This document shows positions 1 to 8,086 of a DNA stretch of 64,000 nucleotides, one piece after another. The DNA lies in assembly GCF_001954195.1 (NCBI RefSeq), contig NZ_MBES01000067.1, forward strand, positions 62,001-126,000, read 5' to 3'. The stretch is from Mycobacterium sp. IS-1264 (GTDB lineage: Bacteria; Actinomycetota; Actinomycetes; Mycobacteriales; Mycobacteriaceae). Every line of letters starts with the position of its first letter. Position 1 is the stretch's first letter. Made by a program: the position numbers and the translations under genes. The notes under the pieces were generated by a model. The model saw only the letters and a list, made by a program, of their open reading frames with translations, was not told the origin of the DNA and did no database searches.

Positions 1-54
1 CTGGTGGTCGCGGAACAGCGATTCACGACGGAGTGGATCGCGAAGAACACCTGA
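1..54 (+). CDS. C-terminal end of a DUF2505-like protein (partial)
   Basis: Only the last 17 codons and the stop are in the window, reading LVVAEQRFTTEWIAKNT. The frame is open from base 1 and stops 24 bases before the next gene on the same strand. In M. tuberculosis the gene before the amidohydrolase Rv0480c is Rv0481c, a DUF2505 protein, so this is probably its tail. The assignment rests on synteny, because the fragment is too short for a domain call. Confidence 0.45.
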   Translation: MVVAEQRFTTEWIAKNT

Positions 55-78
55 CCCGCCGCGCTTTAGGCTGGCGCC

Positions 79-921
79 ATGCGAATCGCGTTGGCGCAGA
101 TCCTCAGTGGCACCGATCCGGCAAAGAATCTGCAACTCGTCCGCGAGTACGCCGGCCGGGCCGCGGAGGCCGGCGCGCGGCTGGTGGTGTTCCCCGAGGC
201 GACCATGTGCCGGTTCGGCGTCCCGCTGGGACCGGTCGCCGAGCCGGTGGACGGCCCGTGGGCCGACGGCGTGCGGGCGATCGCCGCCGACTCGGGCATC
301 ACGGTGGTCGCGGGCATGTTCACCCCGTCCGGCGACGGGCGGGTGAAGAACACGCTGATCGCGGCCGGGCCGGGCACGCCCAATGAGCCCGACACCCACT
401 ACGACAAGATCCATCTCTACGACGCGTTCGGCTTTACGGAGTCGCGCACCGTCGCTCCTGGGGCGCAGCCGGTGGTGATCACCGTCGACGGCGTCGGGGT
501 GGGGTTGTCCGTTTGCTACGACATCCGTTTTCCGGAGCTCTACACGGAACTGGCCCGACGCGGCGCGCGGGTGATCGCGGTCTGCGCGTCCTGGGGTTCG
601 GGTCCCGGCAAACTCGAGCAGTGGACGCTGCTGGCCCGGGCCCGGGCGCTTGATTCGATGAGTTATGTCGTGGCGGCCGGTCAGGCCGACCCCGGCGACA
701 GCCTGACCGGCCCGGGGTCCGGCTCGGGCGCACCGACTGGAGTGGGCGGCAGCCTGGTGGCCTCGCCGCTGGGTGAAGTGGTCGCGTCGGCGGGCGCCGA
801 GCCGCAGCTCGTGGTCGCCGACATCGACGTCGATGCGGTGGCGAAGGCCCGCGAGAGCATCGCGGTGCTGCGAAACCAGTCAAGCTTTGCTCGAATCGAT
901 AGGGCAGAATCGGTTGGGTGA
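79..921 (+). CDS. Nitrilase-superfamily amidohydrolase (Rv0480c-like)
   Basis: This 280-residue protein is a carbon-nitrogen hydrolase of the Nit type, expected to hydrolyse small amides in the cytosol. The Glu-Lys-Cys triad is visible: E40 in VVFPEAT, K110 in HYDKIHLYD and C146 in LSVCYDIRFPEL. Length and triad spacing are normal for the family. The ATG at 79 is kept because the N-terminus MRIALAQ is the typical first beta strand. The stop overlaps the next gene's GTG by four bases (GTGA), so the two are probably translated together. The substrate is unknown. Related mycobacterial enzymes are annotated only as hydrolases. Confidence 0.9.
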   Translation: MRIALAQILSGTDPAKNLQLVREYAGRAAEAGARLVVFPEATMCRFGVPLGPVAEPVDGPWADGVRAIAADSGITVVAGMFTPSGDGRVKNTLIAAGPGTPNEPDTHYDKIHLYDAFGFTESRTVAPGAQPVVITVDGVGVGLSVCYDIRFPELYTELARRGARVIAVCASWGSGPGKLEQWTLLARARALDSMSYVVAAGQADPGDSLTGPGSGSGAPTGVGGSLVASPLGEVVASAGAEPQLVVADIDVDAVAKARESIAVLRNQSSFARIDRAESVG

Positions 922-2000
922 CGAACCCGCCAGGACCGCCAGGACCACCTAACGAGGGCCCCTGGGGCCGTCCCGGCAGTCAAGGCCCGTCGGGCCCACC
1001 ACCGACCGAGCGGCCGACCGAGCGATTCCGGACCGGAGGCCCCGGCCAGCCGCCGCCGCAGCCCGGGCCTCCTCCGGTGCCGCCACCCCCACCTCAGCGG
1101 GCGCCGGGCCCACCGCCGCCGCGCGCTCCGGAGCCGCAGACCGAGCAGCTGGGTGCGACCCGGCCGGACACGCAGGGACCCGGTTATCCGCCTCCGCCCG
1201 TTCCGCCGGCGGGCCCGACGGAACGGTTGGCGACTCCGAACGAAGAGCCTGTGAAAAGAAAACGACGCTTCCTTCGCGACCCGCTATCGATCCTGCTGGT
1301 CTGCATCATCGTGGTTTCGCTCGTCATCGCGGCGCTGATCGGCGCCGAGCTATACGTGCGCCACGTCGCCAACAACAAGGTCGCCGAAGCCGTGGCGTGC
1401 GAGACCAAGGATCAGGCCACCGCGTCGTTCAGCGTGACGCCGCTGATGCTGTGGCAGCAACTGACCAAGCACTACAGCAACATCTCGGTGTCCACGGCCG
1501 GCAACCAGATCCGTTCCGCCAAGGGCATGAAGATCGAAATCAACATCCGGGACGTCCGACTCAACTCGACTGCGAATTCTAAGGGCACCATCGGATCGCT
1601 CGATGCCACCATCACCTGGACGACCGACGGCATCAAGCAGTCGGTGCAGAACGCGGTCCCGGTTCTGGGCCCCTTCGTCACCAGCAGCGTGACAACGCAT
1701 CCGGCCGACGGCACCGTCGAGCTGAAGGGCATGCTGGACAACATCACAGCCAAGCCGGTGGTCTCCGGCACCGGGCTGCAGTTGCAGATCGTCAGCTTCA
1801 ACGCCCTGGGCTTCACCATGCCGAAGGAAAGCGTGCAGTCGACGCTGGACAAGTTCACCTCGGACCAAACGAAGAACTTCCCGTTGGGCATTCACGCCGA
1901 CAGCGTGCAGGTGACGAGTTCCGGTGTGGTGAGCCACTTTTCGACGCAGAACGCCACGATCCCCACCGGCAACACGAACCCCTGCTTCGCGAACCTCTGA
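918..2000 (+). CDS. Proline-rich DUF2993 membrane protein (Rv0479c-like)
   Basis: The 360-residue protein has three parts. Residues 1-110 are a disordered Pro/Gly-rich cytosolic tail, then a basic patch KRKRR and one membrane helix at about 124-146, then a 200-residue extracytoplasmic domain of the DUF2993 (LmeA-like) type. LmeA proteins act in cell-envelope glycolipid (lipomannan) biosynthesis, so an envelope role is plausible but not shown here. The GTG start overlaps the stop of the upstream amidohydrolase by four bases. It converges on deoC, whose stop lies one base beyond its own. The N-terminal tail is low-complexity and probably mediates protein contacts. Confidence 0.8.
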   Translation: MTNPPGPPGPPNEGPWGRPGSQGPSGPPPTERPTERFRTGGPGQPPPQPGPPPVPPPPPQRAPGPPPPRAPEPQTEQLGATRPDTQGPGYPPPPVPPAGPTERLATPNEEPVKRKRRFLRDPLSILLVCIIVVSLVIAALIGAELYVRHVANNKVAEAVACETKDQATASFSVTPLMLWQQLTKHYSNISVSTAGNQIRSAKGMKIEINIRDVRLNSTANSKGTIGSLDATITWTTDGIKQSVQNAVPVLGPFVTSSVTTHPADGTVELKGMLDNITAKPVVSGTGLQLQIVSFNALGFTMPKESVQSTLDKFTSDQTKNFPLGIHADSVQVTSSGVVSHFSTQNATIPTGNTNPCFANL

Positions 2001-2001
2001 T

Positions 2002-2673
2002 TCAGCCGAGCCCGTCGAGCACGGCACGGGTGCCTGACAGGCCCAGCCTGGTCGCGCCCGCGTTGAGCATCGCGACGGCGTCGGCGGCGGTGCGGATGCC
2101 GCCGCTGGCCTTGACCCCCAGTCGCCCGCCGACGGTTTCGCTCATCAATGCGACGGCGCGCAGCGACGCCCCGCCCGCGGGATGAAACCCCGTCGACGTC
2201 TTGACGAAGTCCGCGCCGGCGTCTTCGGCGGCGCGGCACACCGCCGCCAGCGTGCGCTCGTTATGGCCAAGCAGGACAGCGGATTCCACGATCACCTTCA
2301 GCACCGCTCCGGCGGTGGCGGCGCGCACCGCTTCGATGTCGGCCCGCACCGAATCGAACTCACCGGCCAGCGCGGCACCGACGTCGATGACCATGTCGAC
2401 CTCGCTGGCACCGGACGCCACGGCGTGCGCGGCCTCTTGCGCCTTGATCGCCGGCAGATGCTTGCCCGACGGGAAACCGGCCACTGTGGCAACCCGCACA
2501 TCGCCGGCCTGGGTTGCGATCGGCACCATCGACGGCGAGACGCACGCCGCGTAGACGCCCAACTCGGCGGCTTCGGCGACCAGCGCGGCCACCTCGGCCG
2601 CCGTGGCCTCGGGCTTGAGCAGGGTGTGGTCGACCAGTGCGGCCACCTGAGCGCGGTTCGGTCGGTTCGCCAC
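2002..2673 (-). CDS. deoC: Deoxyribose-phosphate aldolase
   Basis: A 223-residue class I aldolase that cleaves 2-deoxyribose-5-phosphate to glyceraldehyde-3-phosphate and acetaldehyde in nucleoside catabolism. The Schiff-base lysine K158 is in [10 protein letters not shown], the second active-site lysine K188 is in GVKASGG and the proton-relay aspartate is in EVDMVID (D93). Length is normal. The start is a GTG that shares one base with the stop of the secreted-protein gene upstream (TAGTG), so the pair is likely cotranscribed and coupled. Confidence 0.95.
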   Translation of the reverse strand: MANRPNRAQVAALVDHTLLKPEATAAEVAALVAEAAELGVYAACVSPSMVPIATQAGDVRVATVAGFPSGKHLPAIKAQEAAHAVASGASEVDMVIDVGAALAGEFDSVRADIEAVRAATAGAVLKVIVESAVLLGHNERTLAAVCRAAEDAGADFVKTSTGFHPAGGASLRAVALMSETVGGRLGVKASGGIRTAADAVAMLNAGATRLGLSGTRAVLDGLG

Positions 2674-3110
2674 TAGAACGGCCCTTCCGGGCCGCCGGGA
2701 TTACAACCGGCCGCGACCATTTCGGTGTCGTCGACGACCGGCCGCCACGGCTCGAGGTTCCAGCTGGTCTTGCCCGGTTGCGCCGTTTCGGCGAACTGCC
2801 AGTGGCACAGGAACTGCGCGCGCATGCCGGCGGTGTCGGCGTCCGGCGCCGACGCGAGCACCTCGGCCCACGCCTCGTCGGCGGCCGCCGACGTTCCGGG
2901 CTGCCGCGAGGCCGCCCGCCCGGAGGGCGTCGGGAAAACCCGCAAGCTGGCCAGGCCTCCCCACTGCATCCATTCGGTGTGATCGATAAACGGCGGCGAG
3001 TACGACGGGTTAGCGGGGCCTGCCGCGCCCGTGCCCGGGTCCGCCCCGGCAGGGACGGCCGCCGCGAGGGCGAGCAGCACCGCCGCCGGCAAGGCCAGCA
3101 GGGCTTTCAT
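2673..3110 (-). CDS. Small secreted protein (Rv0477-like)
   Basis: I start this at the internal ATG at 3110 because it opens a clean signal peptide ([19 protein letters not shown], then PAGAD as the cleavage region). The longer frame to 3158 would bury that signal and overlap the upstream gene. The product is about 145 residues, close to Rv0477 of M. tuberculosis. The mature part has two cysteines, C in FLCHWQF and C in AAGCNPGG, that could form a disulfide. No catalytic motif is recognisable. It lies between the DUF2516 membrane protein and deoC on the same strand. Confidence 0.8.
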   Translation of the reverse strand: MKALLALPAAVLLALAAAVPAGADPGTGAAGPANPSYSPPFIDHTEWMQWGGLASLRVFPTPSGRAASRQPGTSAAADEAWAEVLASAPDADTAGMRAQFLCHWQFAETAQPGKTSWNLEPWRPVVDDTEMVAAGCNPGGPEGPF

Positions 3111-3114
3111 CCCG

Positions 3115-3402
3115 TCAGCGCGACTTACCCTGAATTTCGAGGAGTTTGGGCCGAACATCGACCAGATACACGCCGGCCGCGCACGCCGCGATCGCCATGC
3201 CGAGCACGCCGAACACGAAGCTCAGGATCGATGTCAGCGCGACGGCCAGGCCCAGGATCACCAGCCACACGGGCTTGGTCAGCTTGTCGGCGGCTGTATA
3301 GGCGTCGGGTCGCTGCAGCGCCGCGTGCACGAACGCGTACACCGCCGTCACCAGGACGGCGATCTGCAAGACCAACATGACGGTACCCACGAGGTGGCTC
3401 AC
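3115..3402 (-). CDS. DUF2516 small membrane protein (Rv0476-like)
   Basis: A 95-residue protein with an N-terminal membrane helix (residues 4-26) and two closely spaced hydrophobic segments (about 44-66 and 68-82), ending in a short basic tail. Length and pattern fit the DUF2516 family found next to hbhA in mycobacteria. The start shown is GTG. It lies downstream of two strong hairpins that separate it from hbhA. Four bases separate its stop from the next start, so it probably forms a unit with the secreted protein and deoC. Function unknown. Confidence 0.8.
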   Translation of the reverse strand: MSHLVGTVMLVLQIAVLVTAVYAFVHAALQRPDAYTAADKLTKPVWLVILGLAVALTSILSFVFGVLGMAIAACAAGVYLVDVRPKLLEIQGKSR

Positions 3403-3434
3403 GCCTTAAGGGTATGCGGGCGGCGTCCAAAACG

Positions 3435-3470
3435 TCGACTCCGAGTTGCCCCTGGGCAACTCGGAGTCGA
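3435..3470 (-). terminator. Perfect 17-bp-arm hairpin downstream of hbhA
   Basis: Left arm 3435-3451 and right arm 3454-3470 are exact reverse complements with a two-base centre (ct). The hairpin lies about 50 bases beyond the hbhA stop and before the next gene on the same strand. There is no T-tract, which is common for mycobacterial terminators. It could instead be an RNA-processing element. Confidence 0.6.
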
Positions 3471-3481
3471 GTGTGCTGCTT

Positions 3482-3516
3482 GATCCGGGTTGCCCCCGCG
3501 GGGGCAACCCGGGATC
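3482..3516 (-). terminator. Second hairpin directly after the hbhA stop
   Basis: Bases 3485-3512 form a perfect 28-bp palindrome centred on cccccg/cggggg. The stem extends to 3482-3516 if one G is bulged. It begins four bases past the hbhA stop. With the 3435-3470 hairpin it forms a tandem pair sharing the GTTGCCCC core. Confidence 0.6.
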
Positions 3517-3519
3517 TGA

Positions 3520-4113
3520 CTACTTCTGGGTGACCTTCTTGGCCGACGACTTCTTGGCCGCAGCCTTCTTGGCCGGCGCCTTCTTGGCGGGGGCCTTCTT
3601 GGCCGGGGCCTTCTTCGCGGGAGCCTTCTTGGCAGGCAGGTCGATGCCGACCAGCTTGGCCGCCCGCTCACCGACAGCGCGGGTCTGCGACGCGACGGTG
3701 CCCAGCGCCTCCTGGGTCAGCTCGACGGCCTGGTCGACGGAAGCCTGTGCCCGCGCCGACGCGTCGTCGAAGCCCGACTGGCTGCGCAGCCGCTCCAGGG
3801 CGATCTCGCCGCGCTCGACCAGCTCGTTGTAGCGGCTGGTCGCGGCCTCCAGGTAACCCTCGGCGGCCTTGCGCAGCTCGTCGGCGGTGAACCGCTCGCG
3901 CAGCTCGGTGAACTGCTCGGGCAGGTCCTCCTGCAGCTTGGCCAGGCGGGCACGCCGCTCCCCGACCCGGCTGCGGGTCTCGGTGCGGGTCTCCTCGGCA
4001 CGCTCACGCAGGTTGGTGATCAGGTCGTTGACGGTGGCCAGGGCCAGGTCCGCCGCGCCGAGCGCGGCGAGCAACGGGGCGCGCAGGTCTTCGATGTTCG
4101 GGTTTTCAGCCAT
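3520..4113 (-). CDS. hbhA: Heparin-binding haemagglutinin HbhA
   Basis: The 197-residue product has the known HBHA layout: a short N-terminal segment, a long alpha-helical coiled coil (about 25-110), and a lysine-rich C-terminal tail built from repeated KKAPA units (about 160-197). The tail binds heparan sulfate on epithelial cells and is the part that is methylated in M. tuberculosis. I start at the ATG at 4113 (MAENPNIED), preceded by a purine-rich AAAGGAAAA. The longer open frame to 4356 adds unrelated sequence. Length matches the 199 residues of M. tuberculosis. Two strong hairpins follow the stop, so it is probably monocistronic. Confidence 0.96.
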   Translation of the reverse strand: MAENPNIEDLRAPLLAALGAADLALATVNDLITNLRERAEETRTETRSRVGERRARLAKLQEDLPEQFTELRERFTADELRKAAEGYLEAATSRYNELVERGEIALERLRSQSGFDDASARAQASVDQAVELTQEALGTVASQTRAVGERAAKLVGIDLPAKKAPAKKAPAKKAPAKKAPAKKAAAKKSSAKKVTQK

Positions 4114-4328
4114 TGGTTTTCCTTTCGTTATTTCTTTCGTTATCGGTGTTACGGACTGCTGTCTGGTGGAAGTTGCGCGAGAACCTCCTGCTTGGTCGGT
4201 CGAGTGATGATCGAGTGGCATCTGCGCTGGCCGCCAGATCGGGGCAGCAGAGCCAGCAAACGGCCTGGAACGGTTGAGTCCCTTCCTTCTGGGTAACCGC
4301 GCGGCGCGCCGACTATGCGTCGCCCAGG

Positions 4329-4745
4329 TCAGGCGCCGTTGGATTCGGTCGGACACTCCTCTTGGGTGGATTCGTTTTGTTGGGCGAACGACGCGTAGAT
4401 GTCGAGCAGGATTTGCTTCTGACGCTCGGTGATCGCGGTGTCGGTGATGATCGCGTCGCGCACCTGACTGGCCTCGCTGGGCTCGAGGATGCCGGCCCGC
4501 ACGTAGAGCACCTCGGCCGAAATCCGCAGCGCTTTCGCGATTTGGTTCAGGACGTCGGCGGACGGCTTGCGCAGTCCGCGCTCTACCTGGCTGAGGTAGG
4601 GGTTGCTGACCCCGGAGCGCTCGGCGAGTTGGCGCACCGAAACCTGGGCGTTTTCCCGCAGGTCACGAATGAAGCTGCCGATGTCGGAGGCCACTTCGGA
4701 GGCCGCGGTCGACACCTTGGCGGAGAGCTTCTCCTCGGGTGCCAT
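4329..4745 (-). CDS. XRE-family regulator (Rv0474-like)
   Basis: A 138-residue protein with a helix-turn-helix of the Cro/cI type at about residues 24-80 ([19 protein letters not shown], recognition helix at [10 protein letters not shown]) and a short acidic, Gln/Glu-rich C-terminal helix. The M. tuberculosis homologue Rv0474 has been described as a copper-responsive repressor, but I cannot confirm metal sensing here. The one cysteine is near the end (EECPTE). Its promoter region holds a perfect inverted repeat at 4794-4821, a likely autoregulatory operator. It sits upstream of hbhA, separated by 215 bases, and may control it. Confidence 0.9.
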   Translation of the reverse strand: MAPEEKLSAKVSTAASEVASDIGSFIRDLRENAQVSVRQLAERSGVSNPYLSQVERGLRKPSADVLNQIAKALRISAEVLYVRAGILEPSEASQVRDAIITDTAITERQKQILLDIYASFAQQNESTQEECPTESNGA

Positions 4746-4793
4746 TGCGTACTCCTGGGTCGATGGTCGGTCTTGACGGCCCTCAGACTACGG

Positions 4794-4821
4794 ACAAGTG
4801 CTTGCTTTTGCAAGCACTTGT
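4794..4821. promoter_or_regulatory. Perfect palindrome upstream of the XRE gene
   Basis: Arms 4794-4805 (acaagtgcttgc) and 4810-4821 are exact 12-bp reverse complements around tttt. Each arm contains CAAG-nn-CTTG, itself a dyad, so the site could hold two dimers. It lies 49 bases upstream of the XRE start and 9 bases past the DUF445 stop. It is the best operator candidate for that regulator. Confidence 0.6.
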
Positions 4822-4829
4822 TAGCACCG

Positions 4830-6200
4830 CTAGAAAAGCAGCTGCGCGACGGCGTAGATCGCCAGCCCCGCGAGCGAGCCGACCACGGTTCCGTTGATCC
4901 GGATGAATTGCAGGTCGCGACCGACGTGCAGCTCGATCCGCCGGCTGGCCTCCTCGGCGTCCCAGCGCTCGATCGTCTCGGTGATGATCGCCGTGATCTC
5001 AACCCCGTACTGCGAGACCAGGTGCTGGGCCGCCCGGACGATCCAGTTGTCGACCTTGTCGCGCAGCTCGGCGTCGTCGCGCAGCGATTCCCCGACGCGA
5101 ACCACCGTGTCGGCGATGCGGGTCCGCAGCGCGCTCGACGGGTCGTCGACGCCCTCGAGCACCAGCCGTTTCATCGTCTTCCATGCCGTCGCTGCGGCGT
5201 TGGCGATCTCGTCGCGGGCCATCAGTTGCTCTTTGACGGCTTCGGCGCGCGCGATGGTGTCCGGGTCGTGCTGCAGGTCGTCGGCGAATTCGAACAGGAA
5301 GCGGGTCGCCGAACGGCGCAGTTCGTGGTCGGGGTTGCGCCGCACCTTGTCGGTGAAGTCCATCAACTCGCGATGAATGCGGTCACCGACGAGGTGGTCG
5401 ATGAATCGGGGCGACCAGCTCGGCGAGTCGCGCTCGACCACCCGCTGGATGACCTCGCCGGCATTCAGCGACCACTGGAACGCCCGGTCGGCGAGCAATT
5501 GGATCAGGGCTTCCTGCCGGTTCTCGGCCAACAGCGTGGCCAGCACCCGGCCCACCGGCGGACCCCACTGCGGTTCGGCGATGCGGCGCACGATCATTCG
5601 GTCGATGACCTGCTGCACGTCCTCGTCGCGCAGCAACTCCACCAACACCCGGAGGATGGTCGCCGTCTCGCTGGCCACCCGCGCGGCGTGCGACGGCTCC
5701 GACAGCCACTTGCCGAGCCGGCCGGGCACCTGCGCGTCGCGCAGCTTGGTCTCGACCACCGCCGGCGACAGGAAGTTCTCCCGCACGAAGGTGCCCAGGC
5801 CCTCTCCGAGCTGATCCTTTTTGCGCTTGATGATCGCCGTGTGCGGAATGGGTATGCCCAGCGGGTGCTTGAACAGCGCGGTGACGGCGAACCAGTCCGC
5901 CAGGGCGCCGACCATGCCGGCCTCCGCGGCCGCGCTGACGTAGCCGACCCAGACGCCCGCGGTGGTGTGCGCCTGCGCCCACCGGCACGCGAGGAACACG
6001 CCACTGGCACCGATCAGGAAACCCAGCGCCACCATCTTCATCCGGCGCAGCGCCACCCGGCGTTCGGCGTCGGCCTGCGGATCGGCCCCCGCGAACGATT
6101 CCGCGAGGGACGTGTGGGGGCGGCGCGCCGGGCTCGGCGACGCGATCACCTCCGGCCCCCGCGCCGGCGAGCCCGGCGAGTCGGCTCTGTGTGCCACCAC
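4830..6200 (-). CDS. DUF445 membrane protein (Rv0473-like)
   Basis: A 456-residue protein of the DUF445 family. An N-terminal polar stretch (1-50) is followed by two membrane segments (about 55-72 and 80-105), a long alpha-helical soluble region and a final hydrophobic segment at the C-terminus (GSLAGLAIYAVAQLLF). Length equals that of Rv0473 of M. tuberculosis. The central region contains several charged helices typical of membrane-anchored coiled coils. Function is unknown. It lies directly upstream of the XRE gene and is divergent from the TetR gene at 6336. Confidence 0.85.
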   Translation of the reverse strand: MVAHRADSPGSPARGPEVIASPSPARRPHTSLAESFAGADPQADAERRVALRRMKMVALGFLIGASGVFLACRWAQAHTTAGVWVGYVSAAAEAGMVGALADWFAVTALFKHPLGIPIPHTAIIKRKKDQLGEGLGTFVRENFLSPAVVETKLRDAQVPGRLGKWLSEPSHAARVASETATILRVLVELLRDEDVQQVIDRMIVRRIAEPQWGPPVGRVLATLLAENRQEALIQLLADRAFQWSLNAGEVIQRVVERDSPSWSPRFIDHLVGDRIHRELMDFTDKVRRNPDHELRRSATRFLFEFADDLQHDPDTIARAEAVKEQLMARDEIANAAATAWKTMKRLVLEGVDDPSSALRTRIADTVVRVGESLRDDAELRDKVDNWIVRAAQHLVSQYGVEITAIITETIERWDAEEASRRIELHVGRDLQFIRINGTVVGSLAGLAIYAVAQLLF

Positions 6201-6335
6201 ACCATCATGTATCGCCGCGGGCGATTAGTGTGACTTGCACTGTCCAGGGGCCTATTCTCCGCGCCCCGCCATCCGCCAACCGGACCCCCCAGGCCGTATC
6301 ATCGAGGGCGTCTAGGGAAATGGAAATCGGCGACT

Positions 6336-7037
6336 GTGACAGAGCAAATACCGGCTGTGACCGTCAAGATGGATGGTCGCAAGCGGCGCTGGCATCAGCA
6401 CAAGGTCGACCGGCGCAACGAGCTCGTCGACGGAACCATTGAAGCGATTCGCCGGCTCGGCCGCTTCCTGAGCATGGACGACATCGCGGCCGAGATCGGG
6501 GTCTCCAAGACCGTGCTCTACCGCTACTTCGTCGACAAGAACGACCTGACGACCGCGGTGATGATGCGGTTCACGCAGACGACACTGATTCCCAACATGG
6601 CCGCGGCCCTGTCGTCGAACTTGGACGGCTTCGACCTGACCCGCGAGGTCATTCGGGTCTACGTCGACACGGTCGCAAACGAGCCCGAGCCGTATCGGTT
6701 CGTGATGGCGAACAGCTCGGCAAGCCACAGCAAGGTGATCGCCGACTCCGAACGAATCATCGCCCGCATGCTCGCGGTCCTGATGCGTCGGCGCATGAAC
6801 CAGGTCGGGTTGGACACCGGCGGGGTCGAGCCGTGGGCCTACCTGATCGTCGGCGGCGTGCAGCTCGCCACCCACTCGTGGATGTCGGAACCCCGGATGA
6901 GTCGCGACGAGCTGATCGATTACCTGACCATGCTCAGTTGGAACGCGCTATGCGGGATCGTCGAGGTCGGCGGGTCGCTGGAGAAGTTCCGCGCGCAACC
7001 GCATCCGTCGCCGATCATTCCCCCGCAGTCGCGTTGA
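6336..7037 (+). CDS. TetR-family regulator, MadR-like (Rv0472c-like)
   Basis: A 233-residue TetR protein. The N-terminal helix-turn-helix is at about residues 45-68 (MDDIAAEIGVSKTVLYRYF), followed by a helical ligand-binding domain. Length and sequence match Rv0472c, which has been reported as MadR, a regulator of the mycolic-acid desaturases DesA1 and DesA2 that senses acyl-CoA. That function is carried over by homology. The start is a GTG. It is followed after 20 bases by a UbiA prenyltransferase on the same strand. Confidence 0.85.
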   Translation: MTEQIPAVTVKMDGRKRRWHQHKVDRRNELVDGTIEAIRRLGRFLSMDDIAAEIGVSKTVLYRYFVDKNDLTTAVMMRFTQTTLIPNMAAALSSNLDGFDLTREVIRVYVDTVANEPEPYRFVMANSSASHSKVIADSERIIARMLAVLMRRRMNQVGLDTGGVEPWAYLIVGGVQLATHSWMSEPRMSRDELIDYLTMLSWNALCGIVEVGGSLEKFRAQPHPSPIIPPQSR

Positions 7038-7057
7038 GGCCGGTCTAGGCTCGAGGA

Positions 7058-8071
7058 ATGCCGGAGGCGAGCGTGGGCTCACGGTTGAGGTCGTGGGCAT
7101 ACGCACTTCGCACCACCAACCCGCCACCCGACGGACCGGTCGACGCCGTCACGCGGTGGCTGGTCGTCACCCGCGCGGCGGTACTGCCGATGACCCTGGT
7201 CTCCGGTCTGGTGGCTGCGCTGCTGGCGGTGGGCAAGCCGGGCCTGGATTGGCGGTGGCTGGTGCTGGCCGTGTTGGGAATCACGTTGGCGCACACCGCC
7301 AATAACCTGATGAACGACCTCTACGACACGCAGGTCGGCACCGACAGCGCCACCTATCCGCGCGCGCTGTACGCCCCGCATCCGGTGCTGTCCGGGCTGA
7401 TCAGCCGCCGAACCCTGGGGCTGGCGATCCTGCTGGTGAACGTCGCAGACCTGGCGATTCTGGTGACGCTGACATGGGCCCGTGGTTGGCCCGTAATCGC
7501 CTTTGCGCTCAGCGGTTTCGCGCTCAGCGTCGCGTACACGGCGCCGCCGCTGCGCCTGAAGAAACGCGGGCTGGGTGAGCCCGACGTTTTCGTCGTGTGG
7601 GGCCCGCTGATGGTGTGCGGGACGTACTACTCGGCGGTCGGCTCGGTCGGTTGGGACGTCGTTCTGGCCTCACTGCCCTACGGCTTGCTGTGCACGACGG
7701 TGCTGATGGGCAAGCACATCGACAAGATCCCGTACGACGAGCCGCTCGGGATCCGGACGCTGCCGGTCCTGCTCGGCGAGGCGCGCGCCCGCGTCGTGAC
7801 GCTGGGCATGATGGTCGGCTTCTACGTGCTGGTCGCGATCGCCGTCGGCGCCGGCGCGATGCCCTGGGCCGCGCTGGTGGTCGCGTTGGCGCTGCCCCGT
7901 CTGGTGAAGGTGTGGCCATACTTCCGCCGCCCGAGACCCGCCGAACCGCCACCGAAGTTTCCGGTGTGGCCGCTGTGGTACGCCGCGCTCGCGTGGGTGC
8001 ACGTGCGGCAGGCGGGCGCGCTGCTGGTGCTGGGCCTCGCGATCGGCGCCGTGCTGCGTAGCTTGCACTGA
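7058..8071 (+). CDS. UbiA-family prenyltransferase
   Basis: A 337-residue polytopic membrane protein with about eight or nine helices. Both Asp-rich motifs of the UbiA superfamily are present: the first at about 83-96 (NNLMNDLYDTQVGTD, with N86, D87, D90 and D96) and the second at about 218-228 (GKHIDKIPYDE). These bind the Mg-prenyl-diphosphate. The layout is closest to MenA-like enzymes, which prenylate an aromatic or quinone precursor, but the acceptor cannot be inferred. It occupies the place where M. tuberculosis has umaA and pcaA. It is 20 bases downstream of the MadR-like gene. Confidence 0.8.
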   Translation: MPEASVGSRLRSWAYALRTTNPPPDGPVDAVTRWLVVTRAAVLPMTLVSGLVAALLAVGKPGLDWRWLVLAVLGITLAHTANNLMNDLYDTQVGTDSATYPRALYAPHPVLSGLISRRTLGLAILLVNVADLAILVTLTWARGWPVIAFALSGFALSVAYTAPPLRLKKRGLGEPDVFVVWGPLMVCGTYYSAVGSVGWDVVLASLPYGLLCTTVLMGKHIDKIPYDEPLGIRTLPVLLGEARARVVTLGMMVGFYVLVAIAVGAGAMPWAALVVALALPRLVKVWPYFRRPRPAEPPPKFPVWPLWYAALAWVHVRQAGALLVLGLAIGAVLRSLH

Positions 8072-8086
8072 GCACATCGGGCGCCG

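Noticed and set aside
3550..3640. Apparent DNA tandem repeat of ttcttggccgg units
   Set aside because: These encode the KKAPA repeats of the HbhA tail. The repetition is at protein level, not a mobile or CRISPR repeat.
4362..6233. 623-residue plus-strand frame
   Set aside because: It covers the XRE and DUF445 genes on the other strand, and those carry clear domains. The frame is a composition shadow.
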